Shown: positions 24,547 to 32,260 of the stretch, one piece after another
How the letters are laid out: each line of letters opens with the position of its first letter
Position numbering within the stretch: position 1 is the stretch's first letter
DNA from: Caballeronia telluris
Lineage (GTDB): Bacteria > Pseudomonadota > Gammaproteobacteria > Burkholderiales > Burkholderiaceae
Assembly: GCF_001544495.1 (NCBI RefSeq)
Contig: NZ_FCNZ02000039.1
Span: 1-32,369, forward strand
DNA length: 32,369 nt
Direction of reading: 5' to 3'
Notes under the pieces: generated by a model
The model's input: the letters and a program-made list of their open reading frames with translations, nothing else
Told to the model about the DNA's origin: nothing
The model's database searches: none
Program-made: the position numbers and the translations under genes

Positions 24547-24581
24547 TTTGGTTCCCACCAAATGTTTTGGTGGGAACCAAA
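24547..24581. repeat. Perfect 16-bp inverted repeat at the start of IS66 tnpA
   Basis: Arms 24547-24562 and 24566-24581 (TTTGGTTCCCACCAAA and its complement) are separated by three bases. They lie about 50 bases inside the left end and cover the region where tnpA translation would begin. In RNA this would be a very stable hairpin. Confidence 0.88.
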
Positions 24582-24989
24582 GTGGCCGAGATTGTGGATA
24601 GCAAGTGCGAGGCACCGGGCAAGCGCCCCAACTTTGCGCGCGAATTCAAACGACAGCTGGTCGAACAGACGTTCGAGCCCGGGGCGTCTGTATCGCTTGT
24701 TGCGCGTCGCAACGACATAAACACCAACCTGCTGTTCAGATGGCGTCGCCAGTATCTTCAGGGTGCATTTGGGGCGCCGCGTCCGGGGCCTGCCAGACAG
24801 GAACCCGATGGTGACGTTGCATCGTTACTTCCAGTCAGCATTGTCCCGGAAGCCGAGGCCTCGATGCCGGTCCGCGAAGCCGTGTCGGAGGACGCCTGCG
24901 AGATCGAATTTGACCGCGCACGTTTGCGCATTCGCGGTAACGTGTCGCCGGATATGCTGCGGCTGCTGATTCGGGAGCTGTCCCGATGA
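24570..24989 (+). CDS. tnpA: IS66 accessory protein TnpA (transposase-like helix-turn-helix)
   Basis: A helix-turn-helix protein of about 139 residues needed for IS66 transposition. The HTH region is in FAREFKRQLVEQTFEPGASV and NDINTNLLFRWRRQY. The C-terminal part (IEFDRARLRIRGNVSPDML) is typical of IS66 OrfA. Candidate starts are GTG 24570 and GTG 24582; both lie in or next to a perfect hairpin (24547-24581), and no clear ribosome binding site is seen. The stop overlaps the start of tnpB (ATGA at 24986-24989). Confidence 0.9.
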   Translation: MGTKVAEIVDSKCEAPGKRPNFAREFKRQLVEQTFEPGASVSLVARRNDINTNLLFRWRRQYLQGAFGAPRPGPARQEPDGDVASLLPVSIVPEAEASMPVREAVSEDACEIEFDRARLRIRGNVSPDMLRLLIRELSR

Positions 24990-25330
24990 TCGGCCTGCCG
25001 GCTGGCACTCGCATCTGGATCGCCGCAGGCGTCACCGACATGCGTAGTGGTTTCCCGGCTCTTGCCGCGAAGGTGCAATCGGCACTCGAAGAAAATCCGC
25101 TCGGCGGCGACGTGTTCATTTTTCGGGGACGTCGCGGCGATCTCGTAAAAATTCTATGGGCAACCGATGACGGACTATGGCTTCTCGCGAAGCGGCTTTC
25201 GCATGGGCGGTTTATTTGGCCCCAGGCGGATGGCGGCAAGATCTTTCTGACGTCGGCACAGCTGTCGATGTTGCTCGAAGGCATCGATTGGCGACAGCCC
25301 CGTCGCACGGCCGCATTGTCGATGTTGTAA
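24986..25330 (+). CDS. tnpB: IS66 Orf2 protein TnpB
   Basis: The 114-residue IS66 Orf2 accessory protein. Its hallmarks are WIAAGVTDMRSGFPALAAKV, VFIFRGRRGDLVKILWATDDG, LAKRLSHGRFIWP and QLSMLLEGIDW. The start overlaps the tnpA stop by four bases, so it is translationally coupled. Its biochemical role in IS66 transposition is not well defined. Confidence 0.95.
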   Translation: MIGLPAGTRIWIAAGVTDMRSGFPALAAKVQSALEENPLGGDVFIFRGRRGDLVKILWATDDGLWLLAKRLSHGRFIWPQADGGKIFLTSAQLSMLLEGIDWRQPRRTAALSML

Positions 25331-25360
25331 ACCGCATCGAAGGCTCGTAAACTGCGGCTC

Positions 25361-26968
25361 ATGCCCGATCATGCGCCGCTTCCTGACACCGTTGCCGAGC
25401 TCCACGCCCTGGTGCTCGAGCAGCAGGCATCGATCGCAAAGATGGAGCAGGAGATCGCCGAACGCGACCGGGAGATTGTCGAACGCGACCGGGAGATTGT
25501 CGAACGGGACCAGCAAATCGAACGCCTGAAAGCGCAGATCGACAAGCTCAGGCGCATGCACTTCGGTCGTAAATCCGAGCAGTTGGAACGGCAGATCGAT
25601 CGGCTCGAAACCCAGCTCGAGGATCTGGCAGCGGGCAGCGGCGTTGCCGATGTTCGCCGTGCGCGCGCTCGTGCATCGAGCTCGGGCGTATCTGCAGCAT
25701 CCCCGAAGGAAGCCTTGGCGCCCCATCTGCCACGCGAAGAGCGCGAGCTCGAGCCCGATTCCATCTGCCCGAAGTGCAACAACGCCATGGAGTTGCTCGG
25801 CGAGGATGTGTCTGAGCAGCTCGCGCGCGTCACGGCGATGTTCAAGGTCATCCGCACTATCCGTCGCAAGCGGATCTGCACCGGTTGTGGCCATATCGCG
25901 CAACCTCCCATGCCGGGGCTGCCGATCGAGCGCAGCATCGCGCATCCGAGCTTGCTGGCCGAGATCATCGTGGCGAAGTATGCAAACCACACGCCCCTGT
26001 ATCGGCAATCCGAGATCGCGGCGCGCGATGGCGTACGTCTCGATCGGGCCACCATGGCACGTTGGGTCGGGCAATGCGAAGAACTCTGCCGGCTGCTGAC
26101 TGAAGCCCTGCGTCGCTACACGATGGCGACTGCCAAGCTCCACGCGGACGACACGCCGATCCCGGTGCTTGCGCCTGGGAACAAAAAGACCAAGACCGGT
26201 CGATTGTGGGTCTACGTGCGCGATGATCGCCGCTCAGGTTCGAGCGAACCTGCTTCTGTCTGGTTCGCTTACTCGCCGGACCGCAAAGGCATTCACCCCC
26301 AGACCCATCTTGCCGGATTCGAAGGCATCCTTCAGGCGGACGGCTATGCCGGCTTCAACGAGTTGACCGAAAGCGGCAAAGTTCGTCTGGCATTTTGCTG
26401 GGATCATGCGCGCCGATACGTATTCAACGTGCATGAGACAGCCCCGTCGGACACCACGAAGCAATGGCTCGACATGATTGGCGAGTTTTACGGAATCGAG
26501 GCTGATATCCGCGGCAAACCGCCGGATGAGCGGCGACGCGTCAGGCAAGAAAAGAGCACTCCATTGCTCGCGGCCCTCGAAAGGTCGATGAGGGAGAAGC
26601 TTGCGACGCTTTGGCCAAAGGCACCGCTGGTCGAAGCGATCAACTACTCTCTGAACCGCTGGGGCGGGCTCACATTGTTCTGTGATGACGGCCGCGTCGA
26701 AATCAGCAACGTACTCGCCGAAAATGCTTTGCGCTGCGTGGCCCTCGGCCGGCGCAATTTCATGTTCGCTGGCTCTGACAGCGGTGGCGAGCGAGCCGCC
26801 GCAATGTATAGCTTGATCGGCTCGTGCAAGTTGAATGGCATCAACCCACGCGCCTACCTGGAATATGTCCTTACACACATTGCCGATCACCAGGCCAACC
26901 GCATCGACGAACTGTTGCCCTGGAACGTCGCGAAGCACCTGCTCCCATCTGCACCTTCATCGGGTTGA
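25361..26968 (+). CDS. tnpC: IS66 transposase TnpC
   Basis: The 535-residue DDE transposase of the element. Domain order: a coiled coil with repeated ERDREIV heptads (about 28-65) ending in LRRMHFGRKSEQL, a zinc finger (CPKCNNAM and CTGCGH), a DDE catalytic core with Asp in HADDTPIPV, Asp in LQADGYAGF and Glu in VLAENALRC, and the C-terminal NFMFAGSDSGGERAAAMYSL segment with a final NPRAYLEYVLTHIADH. It is full length with no frameshift, so the element is potentially active. It starts 30 bases after tnpB. Confidence 0.96.
   Translation: MPDHAPLPDTVAELHALVLEQQASIAKMEQEIAERDREIVERDREIVERDQQIERLKAQIDKLRRMHFGRKSEQLERQIDRLETQLEDLAAGSGVADVRRARARASSSGVSAASPKEALAPHLPREERELEPDSICPKCNNAMELLGEDVSEQLARVTAMFKVIRTIRRKRICTGCGHIAQPPMPGLPIERSIAHPSLLAEIIVAKYANHTPLYRQSEIAARDGVRLDRATMARWVGQCEELCRLLTEALRRYTMATAKLHADDTPIPVLAPGNKKTKTGRLWVYVRDDRRSGSSEPASVWFAYSPDRKGIHPQTHLAGFEGILQADGYAGFNELTESGKVRLAFCWDHARRYVFNVHETAPSDTTKQWLDMIGEFYGIEADIRGKPPDERRRVRQEKSTPLLAALERSMREKLATLWPKAPLVEAINYSLNRWGGLTLFCDDGRVEISNVLAENALRCVALGRRNFMFAGSDSGGERAAAMYSLIGSCKLNGINPRAYLEYVLTHIADHQANRIDELLPWNVAKHLLPSAPSSG
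25460..25516 (+). repeat. In-frame 21-bp tandem repeat in the TnpC coiled coil
   Basis: Two perfect 21-base copies (25460-25480 and 25481-25501) and a partial third encode repeats of ERDREIV. One repeat equals one coiled-coil heptad, so copy changes would lengthen or shorten the coiled coil without breaking the frame. Confidence 0.85.
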
Positions 26969-26981
26969 TCCCTTCTGCCTC

Positions 26982-27000
26982 CGGCAGGCTTAGCCTGCCG
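26982..27000 (+). terminator. Hairpin after tnpC, possible terminator
   Basis: CGGCAGGC-TTA-GCCTGCCG is a perfect 8-bp stem with a 3-base loop, 14 bases after the tnpC stop and inside the right end of the element. There is no T-run after it, so termination is uncertain. Confidence 0.4.
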
Positions 27001-27053
27001 CATTCTCCGACGCTTGTCCAAAGAATTCTCAACGGCCTTGGCGCGACGCATAC

Positions 27054-27061
27054 GCTATGCC
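27054..27061. repeat. Right 8-bp target-site duplication of the IS66 element
   Basis: GCTATGCC, identical to 24490-24497 and directly adjacent to the right inverted repeat. Together the copies define the exact insertion boundaries. Confidence 0.93.
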
Positions 27062-28481
27062 AGCAGGCGACTACACAGCTCCGGCTGGCAAAACGGTGAC
27101 AGGACTACCAGCGTTTTGCCGACTGGCCGCTACGATAAAGCCGACGGCGGAGTCCGACATCAAAGTTGAGCTGTGGATGCCCACGGATTGGAACGGCAAA
27201 TTTCTCGGGACAGGTAACGGCGGGGCGGGAGGCGTTATCCAGTACGACGCGATGGCGATCGGGTTGCGGCGCGGCTTCGCGGTCGCGAACACCGATATGG
27301 GAACCTCCCCCGATGGCGTCAGCGCTGTGGTGGGCAAGATGGAAAGAATCATCGACTACGGATACCGCTCGACGCACCTGATGACCACGATGTCAAAGGC
27401 CGTCCTAAAGCGGTTCTATGCGACCGACCCGACACGTTCCTACTTCTACGGGTGTTCAACCGGTGGCGCGCAGGGCGTACAGGAGGCGCTGAAATTTCCG
27501 CAGGATTACGACGGGATTGTGATAGGCGCAATGGGCCACAATCGCGTGCCCGCCCACGTTGCGGGTCTCTGGGCCTACGTGGCAACCCAACACGATATGA
27601 CGACCTATCTGACTGCTGCCAAGCGTAAGCTCTGGGCCGACAAGGTGATGGACTCCTGCGACGCGCTCGACGGCCTCAGGGACGGGGTGATCGGACGGCC
27701 TGATAAGTGCAGCGTCGACCCTGCTGTTTTGCAATGTGCTGCGGGCGACGGCTCGGACTGCCTGTCAGCGGGGCAGGTCGGCGCCTTGCGCAAAATTTAC
27801 GCGGGACCTACTCATTCGGTCACCGGTGAACACCTCTATCCCGGATTCTTCCGAGGCACCGAACTCAGCTTCACGGCAGAGGTCCCGTCGTCCACCGCCG
27901 TATCGGGAGGCGGTAACTTCCCTTTTCAGTGGATCTGGGGCTTGAACTGGAATTGGCGAAACTTCGACTTTGGGCGCGACGTGGACGTTATGCGCAATAC
28001 GCTCAACTTTGCTGTGGATGCTACTAGCGGAGATCTCACCGCCTTCAATGCCCGAGGCGGCAAGATGATGATGTTTCAAGGCCTGGCTGATCCGATCGCC
28101 GCGCCAGGGGAAACGTTGAACTACCTGAACACCATCGAGAAGACGATGCCGGGGCAATCGGATAAATTCGTCAAGCTCTTCAACGCGCCGGGAATGGGCC
28201 ACTGCGGCGGTGGCGTCGGACCAAATGTGTTTGGCAACTTCCGAGTCGGTTTTCCGGACCATCCGAATGATCCGACGCAAGATCTGCTTGCGGCCATGGA
28301 GCAATGGGTTGAGAACGGACGCGCGCCGACGCAAATTACCGCGACCAAATACGTCAATAACCAGCCCACCGGTCCAGTGGAGCGAACAATGCCGATTTGC
28401 GCGTGGCCGAAGGTGAGCAAGTACAAAGGAACGGGCGACGTAGATTCAGCGGCGAGCTTCGATTGTGTCGCTGCAGATTGA
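27062..28481 (+). pseudogene. 3' fragment of the IS66-interrupted tannase/feruloyl esterase-family gene
   Basis: The catalytic part of a tannase-family enzyme that hydrolyses esters of gallic or hydroxycinnamic acids. It has LPAFCRLAATIKPTAESDIK, WNGKFLGTGNGGAGG, the nucleophile motif YGCSTGGAQG (Ser 199 of the restored protein), ALDGLRDGVIGRPDKC, the late Asp region in FQGLADPIAAPGETLNY, and the His in GHCGGGVGPN. Joining 24298-24497 to 27062-28481 gives 1620 bases in one frame, about 539 residues, a normal family length. An internal ATG at 27057 (inside the right duplication) could start a protein of about 474 residues without a lipoprotein signal, which would stay cytoplasmic if made at all. 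Confidence 0.88.
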
Positions 28482-28649
28482 AACCGCTAAGACGCATTCG
28501 CGACAAGCTTAGGCTCGCGCTACGTCGACCGCTCGTCTCACAGGATAATCGTATCGGGAGCGACGACCGTTGCTTTTAACAAGAGACGTCCGACCCAGCG
28601 AGTCTTGAAGGGCCGTAGTGGCCGCAACACGCCGGTCGTCGAAGGCGGA

Positions 28650-28685
28650 TCACCCGCGGGTTACAAGAAGGTCACCCGCGGGTTA
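28650..28685. repeat. Two direct copies of a palindrome-containing 14-mer
   Basis: TCACCCGCGGGTTA occurs at 28650-28663 and again at 28672-28685. Each copy holds the perfect 10-bp palindrome ACCCGCGGGT, and the centres are 22 bases apart, about two helical turns. It lies in non-coding DNA upstream of a truncated membrane-protein gene. Confidence 0.85.
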
Positions 28686-28744
28686 GCAGAAGTTTTTGCT
28701 GACCGTCGTTAGGCCCCGAGAAAGTGTGACATGTCGACGAGACG

Positions 28745-29104
28745 TTGCGCGACCAGCCTGTTCTTTTCTTCGATGAGATCGGGCTCGGGCTGTTTGCCGT
28801 GGCGGGTGCGCAGAATACCCTGACTTTCGGGCAGGGCGCGGAGCCTGCGATCCTGTTGGGCATCGTGAACGCGTTAGGCGGCGGCGTAATGCGCGATGTC
28901 GTGCTTTCACGCGTGCCGGCCATCCTGAATCGCGAGATCTACCCATCGGCCGCGCTCGCCGGCGCGGGCACGCAGGTTCTGTTCTTTTACGCGCACTGGA
29001 CGCAGTGGTGGACGCCGTGGTTCGCCACCTTCATATGCGTCGTCATCCGGCTCGCTTCGCTTTACTTCGGCTGGCGCCTGCTGGCGTTCCGCGGGGGAAC
29101 GTAA
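28745..29104 (+). pseudogene. Truncated TRIC/UPF0126 (YicG-like) membrane protein, C-terminal domain only
   Basis: About 119 residues match the second repeat domain of the TRIC/UPF0126 family of small cation-channel-like membrane proteins: GLGLFAVAGAQNTLTFG, the signature GGGVMRDVVLSRVPAIL, REIYPSAALAGAG, and a final ASLYFGWRLLAFR. Full family members have two such domains and about 200 residues. The first domain is missing: upstream of PVLFFDEIG the frame reaches a stop within nine codons, and no frame in 28482-28744 encodes the missing half. I therefore call it a 5'-truncated pseudogene. Three hydrophobic segments remain. Confidence 0.75.
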
Positions 29105-29467
29105 AAGGGCGTGCGAAAGGATGAGCCTTTCTGATTTATTTGTTGAACAGACGCGCGATGCCGCCTTCGATATGGTCGCGCATCAGGTCGCGCGCCCGGG
29201 GTTGCCCGCATCGATGGCGTCGACGATCTATGTGTGCTTGTCCAGTTCAATCGGAATTTAAGGCCAGAAGCGCATCACGGATCCGTGTCACTTGACATAA
29301 AGGAATTTGGCGAATTTCCGCACTGCCCGGACACCGCCGGCATTTAGCTTCAATGCGCCATCCGCTCAATCCGAAAACGTATAGCGCACAGCGGGCGATT
29401 TTGGCGAGGAACCTACTCGGAACGCTCCTTGCTCAGCTGTCTTTGTTCTGACTCAGGAGATACAACG
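29105..29467. other. Decayed intergenic region
   Basis: Apart from the C-terminal relic of a GntR-type regulator on the minus strand (29136-29260) and the ribosome binding site of the next gene, I see nothing supportable here. The short open frames lack family resemblance. Confidence 0.5.
29136..29260 (-). pseudogene. C-terminal remnant of a GntR-family (FCD domain) regulator
   Basis: Reading the minus strand, IVDAIDAGNPGRA is followed, after a one-base frameshift, by DLMRDHIEGGIARLFNK and a stop at 29136. This is the typical last helix pair of FCD-domain GntR regulators. A TAG lies just upstream (complement of 29228-29230) after LDKHT. With a nonsense codon, a frameshift and no N-terminal domain, it is a relic. 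Confidence 0.6.
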
Positions 29468-29689
29468 ATGGCAGGCGACAACTCGTATAGGCCCGGTGAG
29501 ATCGTCAAGGTGTCCGGCATCTATTCCGTCGTCCATGACGATGGCAAGGATACCTTTGAAGTGACGTGTGTCGAGGGTGAACATTTTCCGCCCACGCGAA
29601 GCGGTAAGGGTGCCCACTTCGAACTCAAGTACGCAGCGACCCATTCGCACAAGCACGGCGAATTGAAAGGTAATGAGGCGCGTGGCTAG
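29468..29689 (+). CDS. Small YjzC-like protein
   Basis: A 73-residue soluble protein. The pattern YRPGEIVKVSGIYSVVHDD, then FEVTCVEGEHFPP and a His-rich end (THSHKHGEL), resembles the small YjzC/YjzC-like family found in Firmicutes and Proteobacteria, whose function is unknown. AGGAGA (29455-29460) is seven bases from ATG 29468, which is preferred over the upstream start at 29429. It converges on the ligD gene with a 42-base gap. Confidence 0.8.
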   Translation: MAGDNSYRPGEIVKVSGIYSVVHDDGKDTFEVTCVEGEHFPPTRSGKGAHFELKYAATHSHKHGELKGNEARG

Positions 29690-29731
29690 TGTCAGTAAGT
29701 CTGGTCGATCGGCGTCGAACCTGATACTGGC

Positions 29732-31687
29732 TTAGCGCTTTATGCCGACCGCCCGGCGCATCGCGGCAGTAATCCCTTGCCGCGTGCGCCAGTAGCCTTC
29801 CCATGGGTCGGCTGCAAGCGTGCGTTGTCGCTCGATGGCGTGGGCCATCGTCCACTGGTCGCCGCCTTCCACGTCCTTTAACTCATCCCACGATATCGGC
29901 ATCGACACCGCCATGCCGGGACGCGCGCGCACCGAAAACGCAGCCACCGTGCTCGCGCTTCGGCCGTTGCGCAGGTAATCGATGAAGATCTTGCCCACTC
30001 GATTCTTCGGACCAAGCACGGCCGAAAAGCGCTGTGGCACGACACGCGTCATGTGCTGCGCGACTGCTTGTGAAAACTGTTTGACCTCCTCCCATCCCTG
30101 TCGGCGAGTGAGCGGCACGACGATGTGAAATCCCTTTCCGCCGCTGGTCTTGGCGAATGAGCGCAGGCCCAGTTCGTCCAATACAACCTTGACGAGCGAT
30201 GCGGCTTCCAACATCGCCGACCACGGCAACGACGGGTCGGGGTCCAGGTCAAAGATGACGCGATCAGGGTGCTCGAGATCCGGCGCGGCTCCGTTCCATG
30301 AATGGATTTCGACGACGCTCATCTGGGCGAGTCCGACCAGCGCGTCAGCGGTGTTGGCGACCAGTAGGGGCTTATGTCTCGGATACACGCTCACGGGCAG
30401 TTCTTCGACGCCGGGAATGCGGGCACGCTCGGAATGCTTTTGAAAAAATAGTTCGCCCGCAATACCGTCCGGCGCGCGCACGAGCGCGAGCGGTCGGGCG
30501 TGCAGGTACGGCAGCGCCCATTGCGCGATGGCATCGTAGTACCGCACGATGTCGAGCTTGGTGCGGCCTGAGGCTGGGTCCATCACGCGCTGCGGGTTGC
30601 TGATCTTGATGTTACCCATGATGACGGTGCCGCGCGGACCGGGTCGCTCGCGCGTCGAGCCGATATTGCCGGTGCCGGGCTCATCCGCGACCTTTTCCTC
30701 GGTGACCGCCCGGGCGGGCTTATCTTCGCGCAACGCGTGAAAGACGGGATGACGGACTTCGCCGTTGGGCGTCCACTCGAGAAACGACACCTCAGCCACG
30801 ATGTCCGGCGCGAGCCAATGAAACTCGCGATCGCGCTCCGGTTCCGGGGCGTTGTAGAAGGCAGGGGACGGCCGCTGTAGGGCCTGAGCGCGTCTGGCGA
30901 ATGCCGCACTGCGCGCGGGCGATAGGTGCGGTGCAACGTGCCCGGCATATCTGAGGTTGCTGTCCTGCTCGTAGACGCCCAGCAACAACGAGCGCACGCC
31001 TGACTTGGCACCTTTTACCCGTGAGAAGCCGCCGATCACGAACTCTTGCCGGAGATTACATTTGAGCTTGATCCAGTCGTTCGAGCGTCCCGAGCGGTAT
31101 GGCGCATCGGCCCGCTTGCCAATGATGCCTTCGAGCTTCATCTTGCAAGCGGAGGCCACGAGCGACGCCGGATCTTCGGCAAAATCGTCCGAATAGCGTA
31201 GGAGCGGGCTCTCGGCCTGTTCCGTCAACTCGTGAAGGAGGGCGCGGCGCGCCCGCAGCGGCTGCTCACGGAGGTCCGTGCCGTTGAGCCATAAAAGGTC
31301 GAAGACGTAGAGAACGATGTCGGCCGTACTTCGCCGGTCGAACGCGTTTTGCAAGGCATTGAAGTCGGGCTTGCCTTTCGCATCGAGTACGACCGCTTCT
31401 GCATCGACCCAAGCGCTGTCGACCGGCAACGCCTCGAGGGCCTTTCGTAATCGCGGCATGCGATCCGTCCAGTCGTGTCCATTGCGCGTGATCAGTTTGA
31501 TCTCACCCCGCTCGAGGCGCGCGAGCATCCGATAGCCGTCGAATTTGATTTCGTAGGACCAGTCGCCGTCGGCCGGATGATGCTGAACGAGCGTGGCAAG
31601 CTCCGGCTCAATGAGCGGCGGCATTTCGCCGGGCGCTGTATCGGGCGCGCGTACGCGCGTTGCACGAGATCCGGTCCACCGGCCCAT
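29732..31687 (-). CDS. ligD: LigD-type ATP-dependent DNA ligase with polymerase domain (LIG-POL)
   Basis: A DNA end-joining enzyme. The ligase domain comes first: motif I EIKFDGYRM with catalytic K48, DAEAVVLD, LEGIIGKRADAPYRSGR and DWIKLKC, then the OB part ending in FLEWTPNGEVRHP. The archaeo-eukaryotic primase-like polymerase domain follows from about residue 350: the metal motif IFDLDPDP, SGGKGFHIVVPL, and GKIFIDYLRNGRSAS. The start at 31687 gives about 651 residues. The frame extends to 31858, but only through low-complexity sequence that belongs to the upstream gene in another frame. No phosphoesterase domain is visible at either end, unlike the usual PE-LIG-POL LigD. The upstream gene stops one base before this ATG (TGATATG), so the two are coupled. 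No ku gene lies in the window. Confidence 0.88.
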   Translation of the reverse strand: MGRWTGSRATRVRAPDTAPGEMPPLIEPELATLVQHHPADGDWSYEIKFDGYRMLARLERGEIKLITRNGHDWTDRMPRLRKALEALPVDSAWVDAEAVVLDAKGKPDFNALQNAFDRRSTADIVLYVFDLLWLNGTDLREQPLRARRALLHELTEQAESPLLRYSDDFAEDPASLVASACKMKLEGIIGKRADAPYRSGRSNDWIKLKCNLRQEFVIGGFSRVKGAKSGVRSLLLGVYEQDSNLRYAGHVAPHLSPARSAAFARRAQALQRPSPAFYNAPEPERDREFHWLAPDIVAEVSFLEWTPNGEVRHPVFHALREDKPARAVTEEKVADEPGTGNIGSTRERPGPRGTVIMGNIKISNPQRVMDPASGRTKLDIVRYYDAIAQWALPYLHARPLALVRAPDGIAGELFFQKHSERARIPGVEELPVSVYPRHKPLLVANTADALVGLAQMSVVEIHSWNGAAPDLEHPDRVIFDLDPDPSLPWSAMLEAASLVKVVLDELGLRSFAKTSGGKGFHIVVPLTRRQGWEEVKQFSQAVAQHMTRVVPQRFSAVLGPKNRVGKIFIDYLRNGRSASTVAAFSVRARPGMAVSMPISWDELKDVEGGDQWTMAHAIERQRTLAADPWEGYWRTRQGITAAMRRAVGIKR

Positions 31688-31688
31688 A

Positions 31689-32024
31689 TCACTTGCCCGC
31701 GTCCGGCGGCACGCCGTTGCTGTCGTCGTTGCCGCTGTCGTCGTTGCCGCCGTCATTGTTCCTGTCGTCGCGATGGCCGGTGTCGTTACACCGGTCCAGT
31801 ATCGGCGGGGCAAGCGCCTGCGTCGTGTCAATTCCGGCCGCCTGAAGAGCGGCATCAATGCGCTCTAGCTCGGACCGGAAGTTGATGCGTAACCTCGACG
31901 GGGGCTCGTCGTCACCTAACAATGTCATACCGTCGTGGATGACAAGAGCGTATCGGGCAAGTAAAAGCGCATCGACAAGCTGGGCTTGCCGATCGGCCTG
32001 TTCAATGAGAGCGGTGACTTTCAT
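31689..32024 (-). CDS. Small protein of unknown function with Asp/Asn-rich tail, coupled to ligD
   Basis: A 111-residue protein I do not recognise. Residues 1-80 look helical and globular (MKVTALIEQADRQAQLVDAL, then SRLRINFRSELERIDAALQA). The last 30 or so are low-complexity and acidic, rich in Asp, Asn and Gly. GGAGG lies 10 bases upstream of ATG 32024. The frame extends to 32111, but the binding site supports the internal start. The stop is one base before the ligD ATG, which suggests translational coupling and a shared operon. Two perfect 15-bp tandem copies (31720-31749) encode part of the tail. Confidence 0.7.
   Translation of the reverse strand: MKVTALIEQADRQAQLVDALLLARYALVIHDGMTLLGDDEPPSRLRINFRSELERIDAALQAAGIDTTQALAPPILDRCNDTGHRDDRNNDGGNDDSGNDDSNGVPPDAGK
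31720..31749. repeat. 15-bp tandem duplication in the acidic tail of the ligD-upstream gene
   Basis: Two perfect copies of CTGTCGTCGTTGCCG (31720-31734 and 31735-31749) followed by a degenerate third. The unit is a multiple of three, so variation changes tail length without breaking the frame. Confidence 0.85.
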
Positions 32025-32166
32025 GGGCGGGTGACCTCCGGTATGGGACATGCAAACCATGCGCCAGGGGGCGAACCCGGAACCGTTGCCAATCAGAGAC
32101 AGGCGTTGCATGCGGACGCCAAGGGTTAATACTTAATCCTGTCTCCTCCATGTCTACCATGGATTC

Positions 32167-32193
32167 AGCCCGCGCGATAGAGCGGGCTTTTTT
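32167..32193 (+). terminator. Intrinsic terminator (plus strand)
   Basis: The stem AGCCCGC at 32167-32173 pairs with GCGGGCT at 32182-32188, with an 8-base loop and a six-T run (32188-32193). It would work for plus-strand transcripts, but no plus-strand gene ends just upstream; the neighbours on both sides are on the minus strand. Confidence 0.75.
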
Positions 32194-32260
32194 CGTCTGG
32201 CGGCGGAAAGGACGACCTCCACGACCGTCAGAAACGCCTTTCCGCGTCGGCTATCGCCGG

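Larger units (their letters stand above)
24498..27053 (+). mobile_element. Complete IS66-family insertion sequence, 2556 bp
   Basis: The element carries the three IS66 genes tnpA, tnpB and tnpC in order, all intact. Its ends are imperfect inverted repeats: both read GTATGCGTC inward (nine perfect bases), and the next 14 positions include a shared GGCCGTT, giving about 17 of 23 matches. It is flanked by an 8-bp duplication. It lies inside a tannase-family gene in the same orientation. With all genes open and duplications exact, the insertion is probably recent. Confidence 0.95.

Noticed and set aside
25460..25516. CRISPR-like short repeat
   Set aside because: The repeats are adjacent with no spacers and encode coiled-coil heptads in the IS66 transposase.
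29690..29731. Imperfect inverted repeat between the YjzC-like gene and ligD
   Set aside because: About 9 of 11 pairs with a loop of about 25 bases and no T-run; too weak to call a terminator.
31688..31858. N-terminal extension of LigD (Thr/Ala-rich)
   Set aside because: It is the out-of-frame reading of the acidic tail of the upstream small gene; conserved ligase sequence begins after 31687.
32025..32165. Possible tRNA or tmRNA-like sequence before the terminator (CCTCCA, GAACCCGG)
   Set aside because: No cloverleaf, acceptor pairing or T-loop consensus could be built on either strand.
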